Positions 1 to 8,745 of a stretch of DNA of 64,000 bases are shown here, piece after piece. The number at the start of each line of letters is the position of its first letter. Positions within the stretch are counted from its first letter, which is position 1. Under the pieces are notes generated by a model that was given only the letters and a program-made list of their open reading frames with translations, made no database searches and had not been told where the DNA came from. The stretch comes from DASYLJ01 sp964404165. Its GTDB lineage: Bacteria; Desulfobacterota; Binatia; DP-6. The stretch is from the NCBI GenBank assembly GCA_964404165.1, contig CAYOIZ010000020.1:1-64000 (forward strand). Reading direction: 5' to 3'. The position numbers and the translations under genes were made by a program.

Positions 1-221
1 GCTGCGGCCGCCGCCTGGATCCGCCGCGCGAGATCCGGCGAGGGTGTGTGCTCCGGAACCGCGTCGAGCAGGGCGTCGAGCCGGGCGGCATCGGCCAGCG
101 CGGCCCGCGCCCCCGGCGACGCCGCGAGCAGCGCCTGCGCGGCGTCGCGCTCGTCCGCCGGCCAGCGGGAGGGATCGGCGCCGTAGGCGTCGAGCAGCCG
201 TTGCAGTCGGGTTGCGTCCAT
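1..221 (-). CDS. anti-sigma-like protein (partial, 3' end outside window)
   Basis: The visible N-terminal 73 residues begin MDATRLQRLLDAYGADPSRW and continue with the PADERDAAQALL helix. This short 'YGADPxRWPxxER' start is typical of small proteins encoded directly after ECF sigma genes, which act as putative anti-sigma factors. No membrane segment lies in the visible part. The start codon overlaps the stop of the upstream sigma gene as ATGA, so translation is probably coupled. The role as regulator of that sigma factor is inferred from position and the motif. The rest of the gene lies beyond the window edge. Confidence 0.6.
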   Translation of the reverse strand, partial: MDATRLQRLLDAYGADPSRWPADERDAAQALLAASPGARAALADAARLDALLDAVPEHTPSPDLARRIQAAAA

Positions 222-778
222 CACGCCTCTCCAAGGAGCTGCGGTGCGACCTCGCGCAGGCGCGCGTGCAGCGTGCGCCTGGCGCGGGCCAGCAGCGATT
301 CGAGCGCGTCCACGCTCACGTCCATGATGTCGGCGGCCTCACGGTTGGAGAACCCCTGGAAATGGCAGAAGGCGATGGCCGCCCGCTGCTGGGGCGGCAG
401 CTCGGCGAGCACGCGCTGCACGTGCGCGGCGATCGCGTCGCGATGGAGGGCATCCTCCGCCGAGAGCCGGGGGTCGGGGGGATCCGGTGCATCGTCGAGT
501 GGTGCGTCGCGCCGGCGGGCCAGGCGGTCGAGGCACAGGTTGAGCGCCACGCGATGGAGCCATGCCCCGACGCGCGCGCCCCGGGGCTTCCAGCGCGCGG
601 CCCCGGCCCAGAGGCGCAGGAACACCTCCTGCGCCACGTCCTCGGCCGCGGCCCGGTCGCCCAGCGTCCGCCCGGCGAAGCCGACGACGCGCGAGAGGTG
701 ACGCCGCACCAGCCGCCCGAACGCATCGGCGTCACCGGCGCCCGCCCGTCCGACGAGCTCGTCATCGTTGTCGTCCAC
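221..778 (-). CDS. ECF-type RNA polymerase sigma factor
   Basis: A 185-residue sigma-70 family protein of extracytoplasmic-function size. Region 2 covers roughly residues 13-80, with the conserved AAEDVAQEVFLRLW segment. Region 4 covers roughly 120-172 and contains LPPQQRAAI, the FSNREAADIM helix-turn-helix and the recognition helix ending SLLARARRTLHARL. Regions 1.1 and 3 are absent, as expected for ECF sigmas. The gene follows the EF-hand protein at 858-1184 and precedes the overlapping anti-sigma-like gene, so all three probably form one stress-response unit. The signal sensed is unknown; the calcium-binding-type secreted neighbour hints at an envelope or metal cue. Confidence 0.9.
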   Translation of the reverse strand: MDDNDDELVGRAGAGDADAFGRLVRRHLSRVVGFAGRTLGDRAAAEDVAQEVFLRLWAGAARWKPRGARVGAWLHRVALNLCLDRLARRRDAPLDDAPDPPDPRLSAEDALHRDAIAAHVQRVLAELPPQQRAAIAFCHFQGFSNREAADIMDVSVDALESLLARARRTLHARLREVAPQLLGEA

Positions 779-810
779 TCCGTCGTTCCGTCACCCGACC
801 GCCGGAGGCT

Positions 811-839
811 AGCGGCTGCCGGTCGCTGCCGGCAACCGC
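811..839 (-). terminator. hairpin between EF-hand gene and sigma gene
   Basis: The gap contains TGCCGG-TCGCTG-CCGGCA (817-834) flanked by GCGG and CCGC (812-815 and 836-839), giving a GC-rich hairpin with one mismatch. It lies downstream of the EF-hand stop and upstream of the sigma start on the same strand. It could be a partial terminator or attenuator. No U-tract follows, so confidence is low. Confidence 0.35.
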
Positions 840-857
840 CTGCCGCCCGGCATCCGC

Positions 858-1184
858 TCAGAAGGGGCCGCCTCCGCCGCGCCGTCCGCCGCGCCGGCCG
901 CCCGGGCCCGGGAGGGCCGCGAGCTCGCTGCTCGTAATGCCACCCGAGTCGTCGGCATCGAGGAGGTCGAACATCCGCGCCTCCATCCTGCCGCGCAGGA
1001 TCTCGTGGAAGCTCGCGAACTCGTCGGCGTCGAGGGCCCCGTCGGCGTTGGCGTCGGCCTCGGTGAAGGCCGCCGTCCGGTCGGCCTCCATCTCCTCCTT
1101 GCTGGGCGGCTGCACCGTGCTGGCGGCCCAGGCCGTCGTGGCCAGGGCGGCGATCCCGAGGGCCGTCATCGTCCAGTTGCGCAT
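858..1184 (-). CDS. secreted EF-hand protein
   Basis: A 108-residue protein. The start at 1184 is chosen because CGGAGGA lies just upstream and a signal peptide follows (MRNWTMTALGIAALATTAWA). Two canonical EF-hand loops are visible: residues 44-55 (D-N-D-G-D-E ligand pattern) and 76-87 (D-D-S-G-S-E pattern). The C-terminus is a low-complexity Gly/Arg tail. It should be exported and bind Ca2+ or another divalent metal. Small EF-hand proteins are often found beside ECF sigma/anti-sigma pairs, so it may help sense metal or envelope stress; that role is inference. Confidence 0.85.
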   Translation of the reverse strand: MRNWTMTALGIAALATTAWAASTVQPPSKEEMEADRTAAFTEADANADGALDADEFASFHEILRGRMEARMFDLLDADDSGGITSSELAALPGPGGRRGGRRGGGGPF

Positions 1185-1325
1185 CGTGATTCCTCCGTCG
1201 GTTGGTTGGGGCCGCATCGGCGGCATGTACCCCTTCAACGGACGACGCGCGGAAACCCGTCGCAGGGCGCACGCCATGGCGGATGCGGGGCGCCGGATCG
1301 TACGGCGATAGCGCGTGCCGCGCGA

Positions 1326-1469
1326 TCAGCCCCCGCACCCGTCGTCGAGCGTGCCGTCCGCCTGGCGGACGTAGACCCCATCGAGCACGAGCGTGTGGAA
1401 GTGGACGTGGAGATTGAGCGCGCCGCCGAACCGCGGGACGCTCGTCACCGTACCCGTTTCGCCGCCGGA
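1326..1469 (-). pseudogene. IS91-family transposase fragment
   Basis: The minus-strand reading from about 1469 to a stop at 1326 gives 47 residues including TVTSVPRFGGALNLHVHFHT followed by LVLDGVYV. This is the characteristic 'RFGSALNLNVHFH..VLDGVY' segment of the IS91/Y2 transposase domain. IS91 transposases are about 400-500 residues long, so only a scrap remains, with no start and no visible element ends. It marks a past rolling-circle transposon event beside the ABC transporter gene. Confidence 0.75.
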
Positions 1470-1524
1470 CGCGGGCGGGTATGTGCCCGACGGCGTCACG
1501 CACCGACGATGATCACGCGATCGC

Positions 1525-3276
1525 TCACGGCGCACTCGCCCGACGAACCTCGCTCTCGACGACGGCGCCGTCGCGGATCGGCTTCCAGCTCCAGCTGCCG
1601 TCCACCGCAAGCTCGAGAAGCGCATCGTGTTCCGCCAGGTGGTCGTCGTCCTCGTCGGTCGCCGTGAAGGTGATGCAGGTGATGTCACACGCGCAGAGCG
1701 CCTTCAGGACGAGCGCGATGTGGTCCTTGTCGAGCGTGCGACTCGGGTTGTCGAGGACGACGAAGGTCGGCTGCGAGAGGGCGATGCGCACGATCGCGAG
1801 CAGCTCCTGCTCGCGCAGCGCGAGGACGTCGCTCCAGTCCTCCTCGCGATCCAGCCCGCCGACGCGCTCCAGCACCGCGCCGGCGTGGAGCTGGGCGATC
1901 ATGCGCAACAGCTCGTCGTCCCCGACCTTGGCGCGATCGAGCTCGCCGATCAGCACCTGGCGCAGCGTCCCGGGCGGGAGGTACGGCCGCTCGGGCAGGA
2001 AGGCGAGGTGCCCGATCGGCGGCCGGATGATGCGGCCCTCACCCGTGTGGAAGATGCCCGCCGTCGCCTCCACGAGCGCGGCGCGGGCGGCGTTGTCGGG
2101 CCCGCGCACGAGCAGCCGGATGCGGCGTGGCGTCTCGACGGAGAGATCGCTCACGAGGACGCGCCCGTCCCGGGGCGCCCGCAGCGTGAGATGCTCCCAC
2201 GCCAACCGCTCGCCGTCCTCCACGACGGTGATGCCGGCAGCCGCGTCATCGGGCGTGAGCGCGTCGATCAGCGAGTTCAGACGGGCCATCACCGCGGCGT
2301 ACGACGAGATCGTCTGGAACTGCGTCACCACCAGCGAGAACGCGCCGAGCAGCGTCGAGAACGCCATCGCCGCCTGCGTGACGGCGCCGAACGGCACGTC
2401 GCCACGCATGAACATCGGGGCGACGATCAGCGCCGGGATGATCTGGATCAGGTAGTTGTAGCCGGTGGTGAAGAAGCCTACGTTGCGGCTGACGGTGATG
2501 ATGCGACGCTGGTTGGCGATGAGGGCGCCCACTTGGTGGATGAGCCGCCGCAGCAGCCGTGGCTCGCGGTGCTGCAGGGCGATCGACTCGGCGTTCTCCC
2601 GCACGTGGATGAGCTGCGCACGGAAGTCGGCCTCGCGGTCGGCCTGCGCGTAGTTGAGCTGCACCAGCCGGCGCCCGAGGAGGATCGTCACCACCGAGCC
2701 GACGGCCGCGTAGAGGAAGCCGACGAGGAACAGCGGCCGGCTGATCGACCACAGCACGCCCGAGAACGCGACCACGGTGATCGAGCCGTTCAGCAGCATG
2801 AGGCTCACCGACAGCGTCATGGTGACGAACGTCCGGATGTCCTCGGAGATGCGCTGGTCGGGATTCTGGAGACCGCCCGGCGCCTGCAGGCGGACGTACG
2901 AGCGATCGGCGAGGTAGACGTCGACGACCCGCCGGGTGAGCCAGTCGCGCCACAGGAGGCCGAGGAGGTCCTGGGTGAAGCTCGCCAGCACCGCGGCCAC
3001 CGTCGACGCCGCGAACACCAGCACGTAGGAGATCGCGTAGCGCGTGAAACCCGCCCGGTCCCGGCTCTCGATCGCCGTCATGAAGTCGCGGCCGACGTAG
3101 CTGTTCACGACGTTGAGGCCGTTGATGGCGAAGAAGATGAGGAGCAGCGACACGCACAGGAAGATCGCCTTGCCACGGACCTCGCTGGTGAGGAGGTTCC
3201 GGATGGCGTTGACGAAGTGCACCCAGGTCTGCCGGGAAAGCCTGCTCTCGTCGGAGCCGGGGGCGGCGGTGCTCAT
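1525..3276 (-). CDS. ABCD/SbmA-type ABC transporter with degenerate ATPase domain
   Basis: A 583-residue half-transporter. Residues 1-350 hold about six membrane segments like the ABC_membrane_2/SbmA-BacA group, including a conserved-looking WRDWLTRRVVDVYLADRSYV region. Residues 355-570 align to an ABC ATPase fold, but every catalytic motif is altered. The Walker A site reads GPDNAARAAL, with no GKS/T. The signature reads LALREQELLAIVR instead of LS(L/G)GEQQR. Walker B reads FVVLDNPSRTLD, with Asn where the catalytic Glu should be. The reading frame is intact and the PERPYLPPGTLRQ Q-loop region is well kept, so this looks like a maintained pseudo-ATPase or substrate-gated carrier. Substrate is unknown. 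Confidence 0.8.
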   Translation of the reverse strand: MSTAAPGSDESRLSRQTWVHFVNAIRNLLTSEVRGKAIFLCVSLLLIFFAINGLNVVNSYVGRDFMTAIESRDRAGFTRYAISYVLVFAASTVAAVLASFTQDLLGLLWRDWLTRRVVDVYLADRSYVRLQAPGGLQNPDQRISEDIRTFVTMTLSVSLMLLNGSITVVAFSGVLWSISRPLFLVGFLYAAVGSVVTILLGRRLVQLNYAQADREADFRAQLIHVRENAESIALQHREPRLLRRLIHQVGALIANQRRIITVSRNVGFFTTGYNYLIQIIPALIVAPMFMRGDVPFGAVTQAAMAFSTLLGAFSLVVTQFQTISSYAAVMARLNSLIDALTPDDAAAGITVVEDGERLAWEHLTLRAPRDGRVLVSDLSVETPRRIRLLVRGPDNAARAALVEATAGIFHTGEGRIIRPPIGHLAFLPERPYLPPGTLRQVLIGELDRAKVGDDELLRMIAQLHAGAVLERVGGLDREEDWSDVLALREQELLAIVRIALSQPTFVVLDNPSRTLDKDHIALVLKALCACDITCITFTATDEDDDHLAEHDALLELAVDGSWSWKPIRDGAVVESEVRRASAP

Positions 3277-3377
3277 GGGTGACGCGCTCTCTTCTGTATC
3301 GCACTCGCCGGCCGGGTCGCGAGCAGAACGGGTTGCTCGCCGTGCAGGCGTCGTCTAAGGCTCGCGCGGCGCCTGGC

Positions 3378-6300
3378 ATGCCGGACCTCCTGCACGACGA
3401 CTTCACCGACCTCGCCGGTTGGCTGCCGGTCGCCTCGGGGCTCGCCCGACTCGACGTCTCCCGGGACGCCGGGCCCGACGGTGGGAGCGCCATGCGTCTC
3501 GACTTCGACTTCGCCGGCGGCGGCGGCTTCGTGGTGGCGCGCAAGGAGCTGGCGCTGCGTCTCCCGGAGACCTGGGCGCTCGCCTTCGCGCTGCGCGGGA
3601 CGGGCCCCCGCAACCGGCTGGAGGTGAAGCTCGCCGGTCCGGGCGGCGAGAACGTGTGGTGGTACCACGAGGAGGCGTTCGAGCTGCCCCCGCGCTGGCA
3701 GCCCATGCGCATCCGCTCGCGCCAGGTGGAGTTCGCGTGGGGACCCGCCGGCGGCGGAGCGATCGCCGAGCTGGGCGCCATCGAGATCGCGCTCGCGGCC
3801 GGTCCAGGCGGACGTGGCACCGTGTGGCTCGCCGATCTCCGCTTCGAAGACCGCACGGTCCGCGCCGCGCCCGTCGTGCGCGCGGCGAGCGCGCAATCGG
3901 GGCACGGGCCCGAGCACCTCTTCGCCGCGTCGCCGTCGACGAGCTGGCGGAGCGAGGGCGGGGCACCGCAATGGCTGGAGGTCGACTTCCAGGACGAGCG
4001 CGAGTACGGCGGCCTCGTCCTCCACTGGGAGGACGGCCGCCGCGCGCGCGCGTTCCGGGTCCGGATCTCCAACGACGGCGTCGCCTGGCGCATGGCGCAC
4101 GCGACCACCCACGCCGACGCGGCGCGGAGCTGGGTGTACATGCCCGACACGTCGGCGCGGTACCTGCGGCTCGAGCTCGACGAGAGCGCGGGCGACGGCT
4201 TCGGCCTCGCCCGGATCGAGGTCCGTCCCTTCGAGTTCTCGCGCTCGCTCGACACCTTCTTCCGCGCCGTGGCGGCCGACCAACCACGCGGCGACCATCC
4301 CCGGTGGCTCGCCGGCGAGCAGAGCTACTGGACGCCCATCGGCCTCGCCGACGGCGACACCTGCGCGCTCATCGACCAGGAGGGACGCGTCGAGGTCGAC
4401 CGCGGCACCTTCTCGATCGAGCCGTTCCTGTTCGCGGACGGCGCGCTCGTCACCTGGGCCGACGCCGCGGTGAGCCAGGAGCTCGAGGACCGGAGCCTGC
4501 CGATCCCGTCGTCCGTGTGGCGCGTTGGCGGGCTCGTGCTGCGCACGACCGCGTTCGCGGCGCGCAGCGACGGACGGCCCGTGCTCTTCGTCCGCTATCG
4601 CCTCGAGCACGACGGCCGCGCGCGAACGGTGCAGCTGTTCGTCACCTGCCGGCCGTTCCAGGTGACGCCGCCCTGGCAGGCCTTCGGCACGCTCGGCGGA
4701 ACGAGCCCGATCCACGAGATCGAGGCCTCGGCGCACGGCGTGCGCGTCGACGGCGCGCGCACCGTGATCGCGCTCACCCCCGCCGACGGCGCCGGGGTCG
4801 CCACCTTCGATCAGGGTGGCGTCGTGGCCCATCTCCACGGCGGCGACGTGCCGCCACGGGCGCGCGTCGTCGACGCGTTCGGCTTCGCGTCGGGCGCGCT
4901 CCGCTTCGACGTCGCGCTGCCGGCGTGCGGCGCGCACGAGGTCCATCTCGCCATCCCATTCGGCACGACGCAGGACGCGCTCCCCACCGGCACGCAGGGC
5001 GACGCCGTGCTGGACGCCGTCCGCCGGGAGTGGCGCGAGCGGCTGGGGCGCATGACGGTGCGTCTCCCTTCGAGCCGGCGGGCATGGGCCGACACCATGC
5101 ACACCGCCGTCGCGCACGTCCTCGTGCTGCGCGACGGCGCGGCGCTGCAGCCGGGACCGCGCCGTTATACCCGCTCCTGGATCCGCGACGGCGCCATCAT
5201 GGCGGCGGCGCTGCTTCGCATGGGGTGCGCGGCGGAGGCTCGCGAGTTCGTGCGCTGGTACGCCCCGCACCAGAAGCCCGACGGCGACGTCCCGTGCGTC
5301 GTCGATCGCACCGGCCCCGACTGGCTCGTCGAGCACGACAGCCACGGCGAGCTGGTGTTCGCGGTCGCGGACTGCGTCCGCTTCGGCGCCGACCACGCCT
5401 TTCTCGACGCGCTGTGGCCGGCCGTGCAGCGGGCCACGGGTTTCCTCGAGCGGCTGCGCGACCTGCGTCTCGCGGCGGCGTACGAGACGCCGGAGAAGCG
5501 CGCGTTCCGCGGCCTGCTGCCCGAGTCGGCGAGCCACGAGGGCTACCTCGCCCACCCCGTGCACGCGTACTGGGACGACTTCTGGGCCATCCGCGCCTTC
5601 GGCGACGCCGCCTACCTGGCCGGCCTGCGCGGCGACGCCGCCGAGGCGGCGCGGCTGCTCGGGCTGCGCGACGCGATGCGCGCCGACGTGCGCGCCTCGC
5701 TGGAGGCCACGATCGCGACCCGCGGTCTCGACTACGTGCCGGGCTCGGTCGAGTGGGCCGACTTCGACCCGACGGCGACGTCGAACGCGATCTCGCTCCT
5801 CGGCGAGCTGCCGACCATGCCGGCGGACGCGGTGGCGCGCACCTATGCCAAGTACCTCGCCGGCTTCCGCGCGCGGCGCGACGGCGAGATGCCGTGGAAG
5901 AACTACACCGCCTACGAGGTGCGCATCGTCGGCGCGCTCGTGTGCCTGGGCGAGCGCGCCGCCGCGAACGAGCTCGCGAGCTTCCTGATCGGCGACCGGC
6001 GGCCCGCCGCGTGGAACCAGTGGCCCGAGATCTCCTGGCGCGACGCCCAGAGCCCCGGCCACATCGGCGACGTGCCACACGCCTGGATCGCCGCGGAGTG
6101 GGTGCTGTCGTTCCGCACGATGCTCGCCTTCGAGCGCTCGGAGGACGACGCGCTGGTGGTCGCCGCCGGCGTCCCGGGGGACTGGCTGGACGAGGACGAG
6201 GTGACCGTCGACGGGCTCGCCACCTGGTGGGGCACGTTCGGCTTCACGCTGCGTCGCACCGGAGGCGATGCGCTGGAGATGGCCCTGCGCGGTGACGTCG

Positions 6301-6449
6301 CCCCGCCCGGCGGCATCGTGCTGCGGCCTCCGCTCGGGGGGACGCTGGTGGCGGTCGAGATCGACGGCACGCCTATCGGAGGTTTCGTCGCGGACAGTGT
6401 GATCGTGCGACGCTCCCCGGCGACGGTGGCGCTGCGGTGGCGGCCCTAG
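3378..6449 (+). CDS. discoidin-domain six-hairpin glycosidase-like protein
   Basis: About 1023 residues from the ATG at 3378. The frame stays open upstream to 3279, but those 33 residues are Arg-rich and non-homologous. The N-terminal 150 residues form a beta-sandwich-like carbohydrate-binding region. An F5/8 type C (discoidin) domain follows at about 160-275, with PSTSW, WLEVDF and the YLRLEL end strand. The C-terminal half is an (alpha/alpha)6 catalytic-type domain with TRSWIRDGAIMAAALLRMG near residue 600, the hallmark of GH15/amylo-alpha-1,6-glucosidase-like enzymes. No signal peptide is seen, so it may act in the cytoplasm. The precise substrate cannot be told. Its stop overlaps the convergent serine hydrolase by 4 bp. 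Confidence 0.75.
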   Translation: MPDLLHDDFTDLAGWLPVASGLARLDVSRDAGPDGGSAMRLDFDFAGGGGFVVARKELALRLPETWALAFALRGTGPRNRLEVKLAGPGGENVWWYHEEAFELPPRWQPMRIRSRQVEFAWGPAGGGAIAELGAIEIALAAGPGGRGTVWLADLRFEDRTVRAAPVVRAASAQSGHGPEHLFAASPSTSWRSEGGAPQWLEVDFQDEREYGGLVLHWEDGRRARAFRVRISNDGVAWRMAHATTHADAARSWVYMPDTSARYLRLELDESAGDGFGLARIEVRPFEFSRSLDTFFRAVAADQPRGDHPRWLAGEQSYWTPIGLADGDTCALIDQEGRVEVDRGTFSIEPFLFADGALVTWADAAVSQELEDRSLPIPSSVWRVGGLVLRTTAFAARSDGRPVLFVRYRLEHDGRARTVQLFVTCRPFQVTPPWQAFGTLGGTSPIHEIEASAHGVRVDGARTVIALTPADGAGVATFDQGGVVAHLHGGDVPPRARVVDAFGFASGALRFDVALPACGAHEVHLAIPFGTTQDALPTGTQGDAVLDAVRREWRERLGRMTVRLPSSRRAWADTMHTAVAHVLVLRDGAALQPGPRRYTRSWIRDGAIMAAALLRMGCAAEAREFVRWYAPHQKPDGDVPCVVDRTGPDWLVEHDSHGELVFAVADCVRFGADHAFLDALWPAVQRATGFLERLRDLRLAAAYETPEKRAFRGLLPESASHEGYLAHPVHAYWDDFWAIRAFGDAAYLAGLRGDAAEAARLLGLRDAMRADVRASLEATIATRGLDYVPGSVEWADFDPTATSNAISLLGELPTMPADAVARTYAKYLAGFRARRDGEMPWKNYTAYEVRIVGALVCLGERAAANELASFLIGDRRPAAWNQWPEISWRDAQSPGHIGDVPHAWIAAEWVLSFRTMLAFERSEDDALVVAAGVPGDWLDEDEVTVDGLATWWGTFGFTLRRTGGDALEMALRGDVAPPGGIVLRPPLGGTLVAVEIDGTPIGGFVADSVIVRRSPATVALRWRP

Positions 6450-7603
6450 CGGGTCACCTGCGCGTAGACCGCGTGCTCGACCGCGATCAACGCCGGCACG
6501 ACGCCGACGTCGAAGAACGGCAGCACCTGCGTGAAGAACGTCGCCGCGATGCCCGTCGTCCGGTCGATCCAGTAGTACGAGTTGAAGATGCCGGCCCAGC
6601 TGCCCGTGCCGGCCGGCCGCATGCCGGGCATGTCTTCGAGCGAGACCTGCAGCCCGAGGCCCCAGGTCTGACGCGTCGGCGGCGCCGGCACCGGGTTCGT
6701 CCACTCCGGCATCACGGCCGGCATGCTCGCCGGCAGCGGGACGTCGCCGAGCTGATCGCTGAACATGAGGTCCGTGGTCTCCGGGCGCAGGATGCGCGTC
6801 CCGTCGAGCTCACCGCCGCGGAGCAGCGCGCGGACGAAACGGCCGTAGTCGGCGGGCGTACCGTACGCGCCGTGGCCGCCGGGCTGGAACTCGGGTGCGG
6901 CCGGCAGGTCGAGGGCGCTCGGGCCGAGCGTGCCGTCCGGGGTGCGCGAGCGGATCGGCATGAGGCGCGCCCGTTGCGCCGCGGTCGGCGTGAACGTCGC
7001 GTCGCGCATGCCGAGCGGCTCGAACACCGTCTTCGCGAGACGGGCGTCGAGCTTCTCCCCGCTCACCGTCTCGACGACACGCCCGAGCCAGTCGGTGTTG
7101 ATGCCGTACTCCCAGCGCGTGCCGGGATCGGCGACGAGCGGAGCGCTCAGGCTGGCGACACGGCCGTCGAAGGGCGTCGGCAGGCCCGTCACGTGGTGGT
7201 AGCGATGCAGGTCGGTGTTGGTGAAGAGGTAGCCGTGGCCGGCGGTGTGCGTCAGCAGATGCCGGATCGTGGCGGCGCGTGCCGGCGGACGCAGCCGCGG
7301 CGTGTCGCCGTCGAATCCGACCAGCACCTGCGCCTCGCCGAACGCGGGAACGATCGAGGCCACGGGCGCATCGAGTGCGATCGTTCCGGTCTCGACCAGC
7401 TGGAGCGCGGCGACGCTGGTGAGGGCCTTCGTCATGGAAGCCAGCCGGAACATGGTGCGCGGGCCGTCGGGCAGATCGCCGTGGCCGGTCTCGAAGACGA
7501 CGCCGTTGCGGTCGTGCACCGTCACCACCGCACCGGGAACGTCCCCGCGCGCCACCGCGCCGCGCAGCACGTCGTCGATCGCCGTTCCGTCGAAGGAGGT
7601 CAT
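6446..7603 (-). CDS. beta-lactamase-family serine hydrolase (class C/esterase type)
   Basis: A 385-residue protein; the start at 7603 leaves a compact domain and avoids an Arg-rich upstream extension. The penicillin-binding fold motifs are present: S56-M-T-K59 (SxxK nucleophile and base) and Y166-G-I-N169 (YxN). This set fits the large beta-lactamase/EstB/D-aminopeptidase family. No signal peptide is visible, so a cytoplasmic esterase or peptidase is likelier than an antibiotic resistance enzyme. It is convergent with the glycosidase gene (4-bp overlap) and divergent from the methyltransferase operon, with about 100 bp between starts. Confidence 0.85.
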   Translation of the reverse strand: MTSFDGTAIDDVLRGAVARGDVPGAVVTVHDRNGVVFETGHGDLPDGPRTMFRLASMTKALTSVAALQLVETGTIALDAPVASIVPAFGEAQVLVGFDGDTPRLRPPARAATIRHLLTHTAGHGYLFTNTDLHRYHHVTGLPTPFDGRVASLSAPLVADPGTRWEYGINTDWLGRVVETVSGEKLDARLAKTVFEPLGMRDATFTPTAAQRARLMPIRSRTPDGTLGPSALDLPAAPEFQPGGHGAYGTPADYGRFVRALLRGGELDGTRILRPETTDLMFSDQLGDVPLPASMPAVMPEWTNPVPAPPTRQTWGLGLQVSLEDMPGMRPAGTGSWAGIFNSYYWIDRTTGIAATFFTQVLPFFDVGVVPALIAVEHAVYAQVTR

Positions 7604-7703
7604 GCCGTCCGCTACGCCAGGGAGCAGGCGCGCGGCAAGCCGAGGCATCGGACGGCTCGACGGTGCTGCACGCCCACGGCCTGGCGTGATAGGCAGCGCG
7701 GCC

Positions 7704-8729
7704 ATGGGCAGCCCCCTCGATCCGTCCCACATCATGCAGACCGCGACGGGCTTCTGGTCGTCGAAGGTCCTGCTCACCGCCGTCGGCATGGATCTCTTCT
7801 CCACGCTCGGCGATCGCGCGCTGACGGCGCACGAGCTCGGCGACGCGCTCGGGCTCCATCCCCGCGGCACGTTCGATTTCTTCGACGCCCTGGTGGCGCT
7901 CGGCTTCCTGCAGCGCGACGGCGACGGCCCCGAGGGCCGCTACCGGAACACGCCGGAGACCGCGGCCTTCCTGGTGAAGGGCAGCCCCACGTATCTCGGC
8001 GGGCTCCCGGGGATCATGAACTCCCGCCTCTACCGCTTCTGGGGCGACCTCGACGAGGCGCTCAGGACCGGGAAGCCGCAGAACGAGGTGAAGCACACCG
8101 GCCGCCCGATGTTCGACGAGCTGTACTCGGACCCGGCGCGCCTCGTGCAGTTCCTGGACGCCATGAGCGGATTCCAGGCCGGCAACTTCGCGGCGCTGGC
8201 GGAGAAGCTCGACTTCTCCCGCTACCGCACCGTCGCCGACGTGGGCGGGTGCCTGGCGCTCCTCTCGCGCGTACTCGCCGGCCGCCATCCGCATCTGCAG
8301 TGCAAGAGCCTGGACCTCCCCAACGTCGGTCCGCACGCGCGCAAGGCCGTCGCCGCCGCGGGGATGTCGGATCGCATCGAGGTCGTCGACTTCGATTTCT
8401 TCACCGACGACTTTCCTTCGGCCGACGTCGTGACGATGGGCAACATCCTCCACGACTGGAACCTCGAGAAGAAGATGACGCTCATCCGGAAGGCGTACGC
8501 CGCGCTGCCGGCGGGCGGCATGTTCGTCGCCATCGAGAACGTCATCGACGACGGCCGGCGCCAGAACGCGTTCGGGCTCCTGATGTCGCTCAACATGCTG
8601 ATCGAGTTCGGCGACGCGTTCGACTACACGGGCGCGGACTTCCGGAGATGGTGCGGCGAGGTCGGCTTCGCGCGCTGTGAGATCATCCCACTGGCCGGCC
8701 CGACGAGCGCGGCGGTGGCGTACAAGTAG
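7704..8729 (+). CDS. SAM-dependent O-methyltransferase (acetylserotonin/CrtF type)
   Basis: A 341-residue protein with an N-terminal winged-helix dimerisation domain (residues 1-95) and a C-terminal Rossmann methyltransferase domain of the PF00891 type. Motif I is D179-V-G-G-C-L-A, where the third glycine of the usual DVGGxxG loop is Ala. The catalytic His region N-I-L-H250-D-W is intact, and MSLNMLIEFGDAFDYTGADF resembles the substrate pocket of the family. It begins a three-gene operon: the DUF3556 gene follows by 16 bp and the FAD enzyme 3 bp later. By analogy with hydroxyneurosporene methyltransferase it may cap a hydroxyl on a polyene or other lipid, which is inference. Confidence 0.82.
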   Translation: MGSPLDPSHIMQTATGFWSSKVLLTAVGMDLFSTLGDRALTAHELGDALGLHPRGTFDFFDALVALGFLQRDGDGPEGRYRNTPETAAFLVKGSPTYLGGLPGIMNSRLYRFWGDLDEALRTGKPQNEVKHTGRPMFDELYSDPARLVQFLDAMSGFQAGNFAALAEKLDFSRYRTVADVGGCLALLSRVLAGRHPHLQCKSLDLPNVGPHARKAVAAAGMSDRIEVVDFDFFTDDFPSADVVTMGNILHDWNLEKKMTLIRKAYAALPAGGMFVAIENVIDDGRRQNAFGLLMSLNMLIEFGDAFDYTGADFRRWCGEVGFARCEIIPLAGPTSAAVAYK

Positions 8730-8745
8730 CGTCGGGGTACCGAGC

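Noticed and set aside
3273..6704. 1143-codon minus-strand frame opposite the glycosidase
   Set aside because: Composition is typical of an antisense frame in GC-rich DNA (Arg, Ala, His runs), and the plus strand holds a clear discoidin/six-hairpin protein.
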